From assembly GCA_934725655.1 (NCBI GenBank), contig CAKVCJ010000084.1:1-7525 (forward strand): a DNA stretch of 7,525 nucleotides. The letters run 5' to 3'. The position numbers were made by a program, and so were the translations under genes. How positions within the stretch are numbered: position 1 is the first letter of the stretch; each line of letters starts with the position of its first letter. Of the stretch, positions 6,781-7,525 are shown one piece after another. The notes beneath the pieces were generated by a model. That model ran no database searches. It saw only the letters and a list, made by a program, of their open reading frames with translations, and was not told where the DNA came from. This stretch comes from an uncultured Brachyspira sp. (GTDB taxonomy: Bacteria > Spirochaetota > Brachyspiria > Brachyspirales > Brachyspiraceae).

Positions 6781-7525
6781 ATGAAGTTATACACGGAATC
6801 TTCTCCTCATATAAAAGATGGAGATACTACACAAAAAATTATGTTAAGAGTTATCATTGCTCTTTTACCTGCTATTATATACAGCGTAGTATTATTTGGT
6901 AATAGAGTAATTATATTATATCTTGTTTCTATTATCACTTGTGTTTTATGTAATATCATTGTTAGAAAGGTGAGAAAACAGCCTGTACTTCCTGATTATG
7001 CTTCTGTGGTTACTGCTTTGCTTTTAGTAATGACTTTGCCTCCTAGTACCACTATTACAATGGTTGTTATTGGAGGAGTTGTTGCTATTATTTTTGCTAA
7101 AGAAGTTTTTGGAGGTTTAGGTTCTAATATATTTAACCCTGCTTTGGTAGGAAGGGCTTTTTTACAGGTTGCTTTTCCTGCTCAAATGAGTACTTATACA
7201 CCTCCTGTTAGAGTACCTTTCTTTGATTTATTTGCTGATGGACTTAGTAATTTAGTTAATACTGTAAGCGGTGGTACTCAAGCTCTTGATATGACAACTG
7301 CTTTATCACAGGCTACTCCTTTAACTTTTATGAAATTTACTTATAATGCTAATATTAGTACTTCTTTAATAGAACAAATTCAATTTGAAACTCACTATTA
7401 TATTCAAATGTTATTAGGAAGCACTGGCGGAGCTATAGGTGAGACTTCCGTTATACTTCTTACAATAGGCGGAATATTCTTAATTGCTACTAAAACTATA
7501 GATTGGAGAATACCTTTAGGAATGT
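6781..7525 (+). CDS. rnfD: Rnf complex membrane subunit RnfD (3' end beyond the window)
   Basis: Integral membrane subunit of Rnf that binds FMN covalently and takes part in electron transfer and ion pumping. The reading frame is open for 248 codons to the window edge, where it is cut off; family members are roughly 310-350 residues, so about a quarter is missing. It starts with KLYTESSPHIKDGDTTQKIM (the family's SPHI segment), followed by hydrophobic helices at about 24-40, 43-61, 74-86 and 92-105, the signature GGLGSNIFNPALVGRAFL (111-128), and LSQATPLT (175-182). By analogy with SGAT in RnfD/NqrB, Thr179 is the probable FMN attachment residue. Another helix begins near 224. The Shine-Dalgarno AAGGAG (6767-6772) lies within the last codons of rnfC, 8 bases before ATG 6781, indicating tight translational coupling. 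The order C-D agrees with the usual rnfCDGEAB operon. Confidence 0.94.
   Translation, partial: MKLYTESSPHIKDGDTTQKIMLRVIIALLPAIIYSVVLFGNRVIILYLVSIITCVLCNIIVRKVRKQPVLPDYASVVTALLLVMTLPPSTTITMVVIGGVVAIIFAKEVFGGLGSNIFNPALVGRAFLQVAFPAQMSTYTPPVRVPFFDLFADGLSNLVNTVSGGTQALDMTTALSQATPLTFMKFTYNANISTSLIEQIQFETHYYIQMLLGSTGGAIGETSVILLTIGGIFLIATKTIDWRIPLGM

Overview
The window looks like chromosomal DNA from a low-GC bacterium, most likely a Brachyspira-type spirochaete. The evidence is the very AT-rich sequence (AT-rich spacers, Ile mostly ATA/ATT, Lys mostly AAA), an OppA-like lipoprotein with a relaxed 'FLSC' lipobox typical of spirochaetes, and the clustering of rpmF-plsX with an Rnf operon. The genus is inferred from general resemblance, not from a search. 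All supported genes are on the + strand, and there is no sign of a mobile element, CRISPR array, tRNA or rRNA.

Region 1 (1-1403): a sigma-70-like promoter drives an M20D-family amidohydrolase (hippurate / N-acyl-amino-acid hydrolase type). Region 2 (1404-3096): a perfect-consensus promoter drives a stand-alone oligopeptide-binding lipoprotein (OppA-like) with no permease or ATPase genes beside it. Together these two genes suggest scavenging of peptides and acylated amino acids, but each appears to have its own promoter. The roughly 200 bases after oppA hold no gene, only a third good promoter, in front of rpmF.

Region 3 (3299-5421): rpmF (ribosomal protein L32), plsX (acyl-ACP:phosphate acyltransferase) and a FabH-like gene form a compact run, the classic bacterial rpmF-plsX-fabH order that links ribosome synthesis to membrane lipid synthesis. 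The third gene is the oddity of the window. It is clearly KAS III-like in fold, but it appears to lack the catalytic Cys and His and about 35 N-terminal residues, so it is probably a pseudoenzyme sitting in the fabH position.

Region 4 (5469-end): rnfC and the first 248 codons of rnfD begin an Rnf (ferredoxin:NAD+ oxidoreductase, ion-pumping) operon. It is cut by the window edge and presumably continues with rnfG/E/A/B. It follows the lipid genes after 47 bases with no visible terminator, so it may be partly co-transcribed with them.
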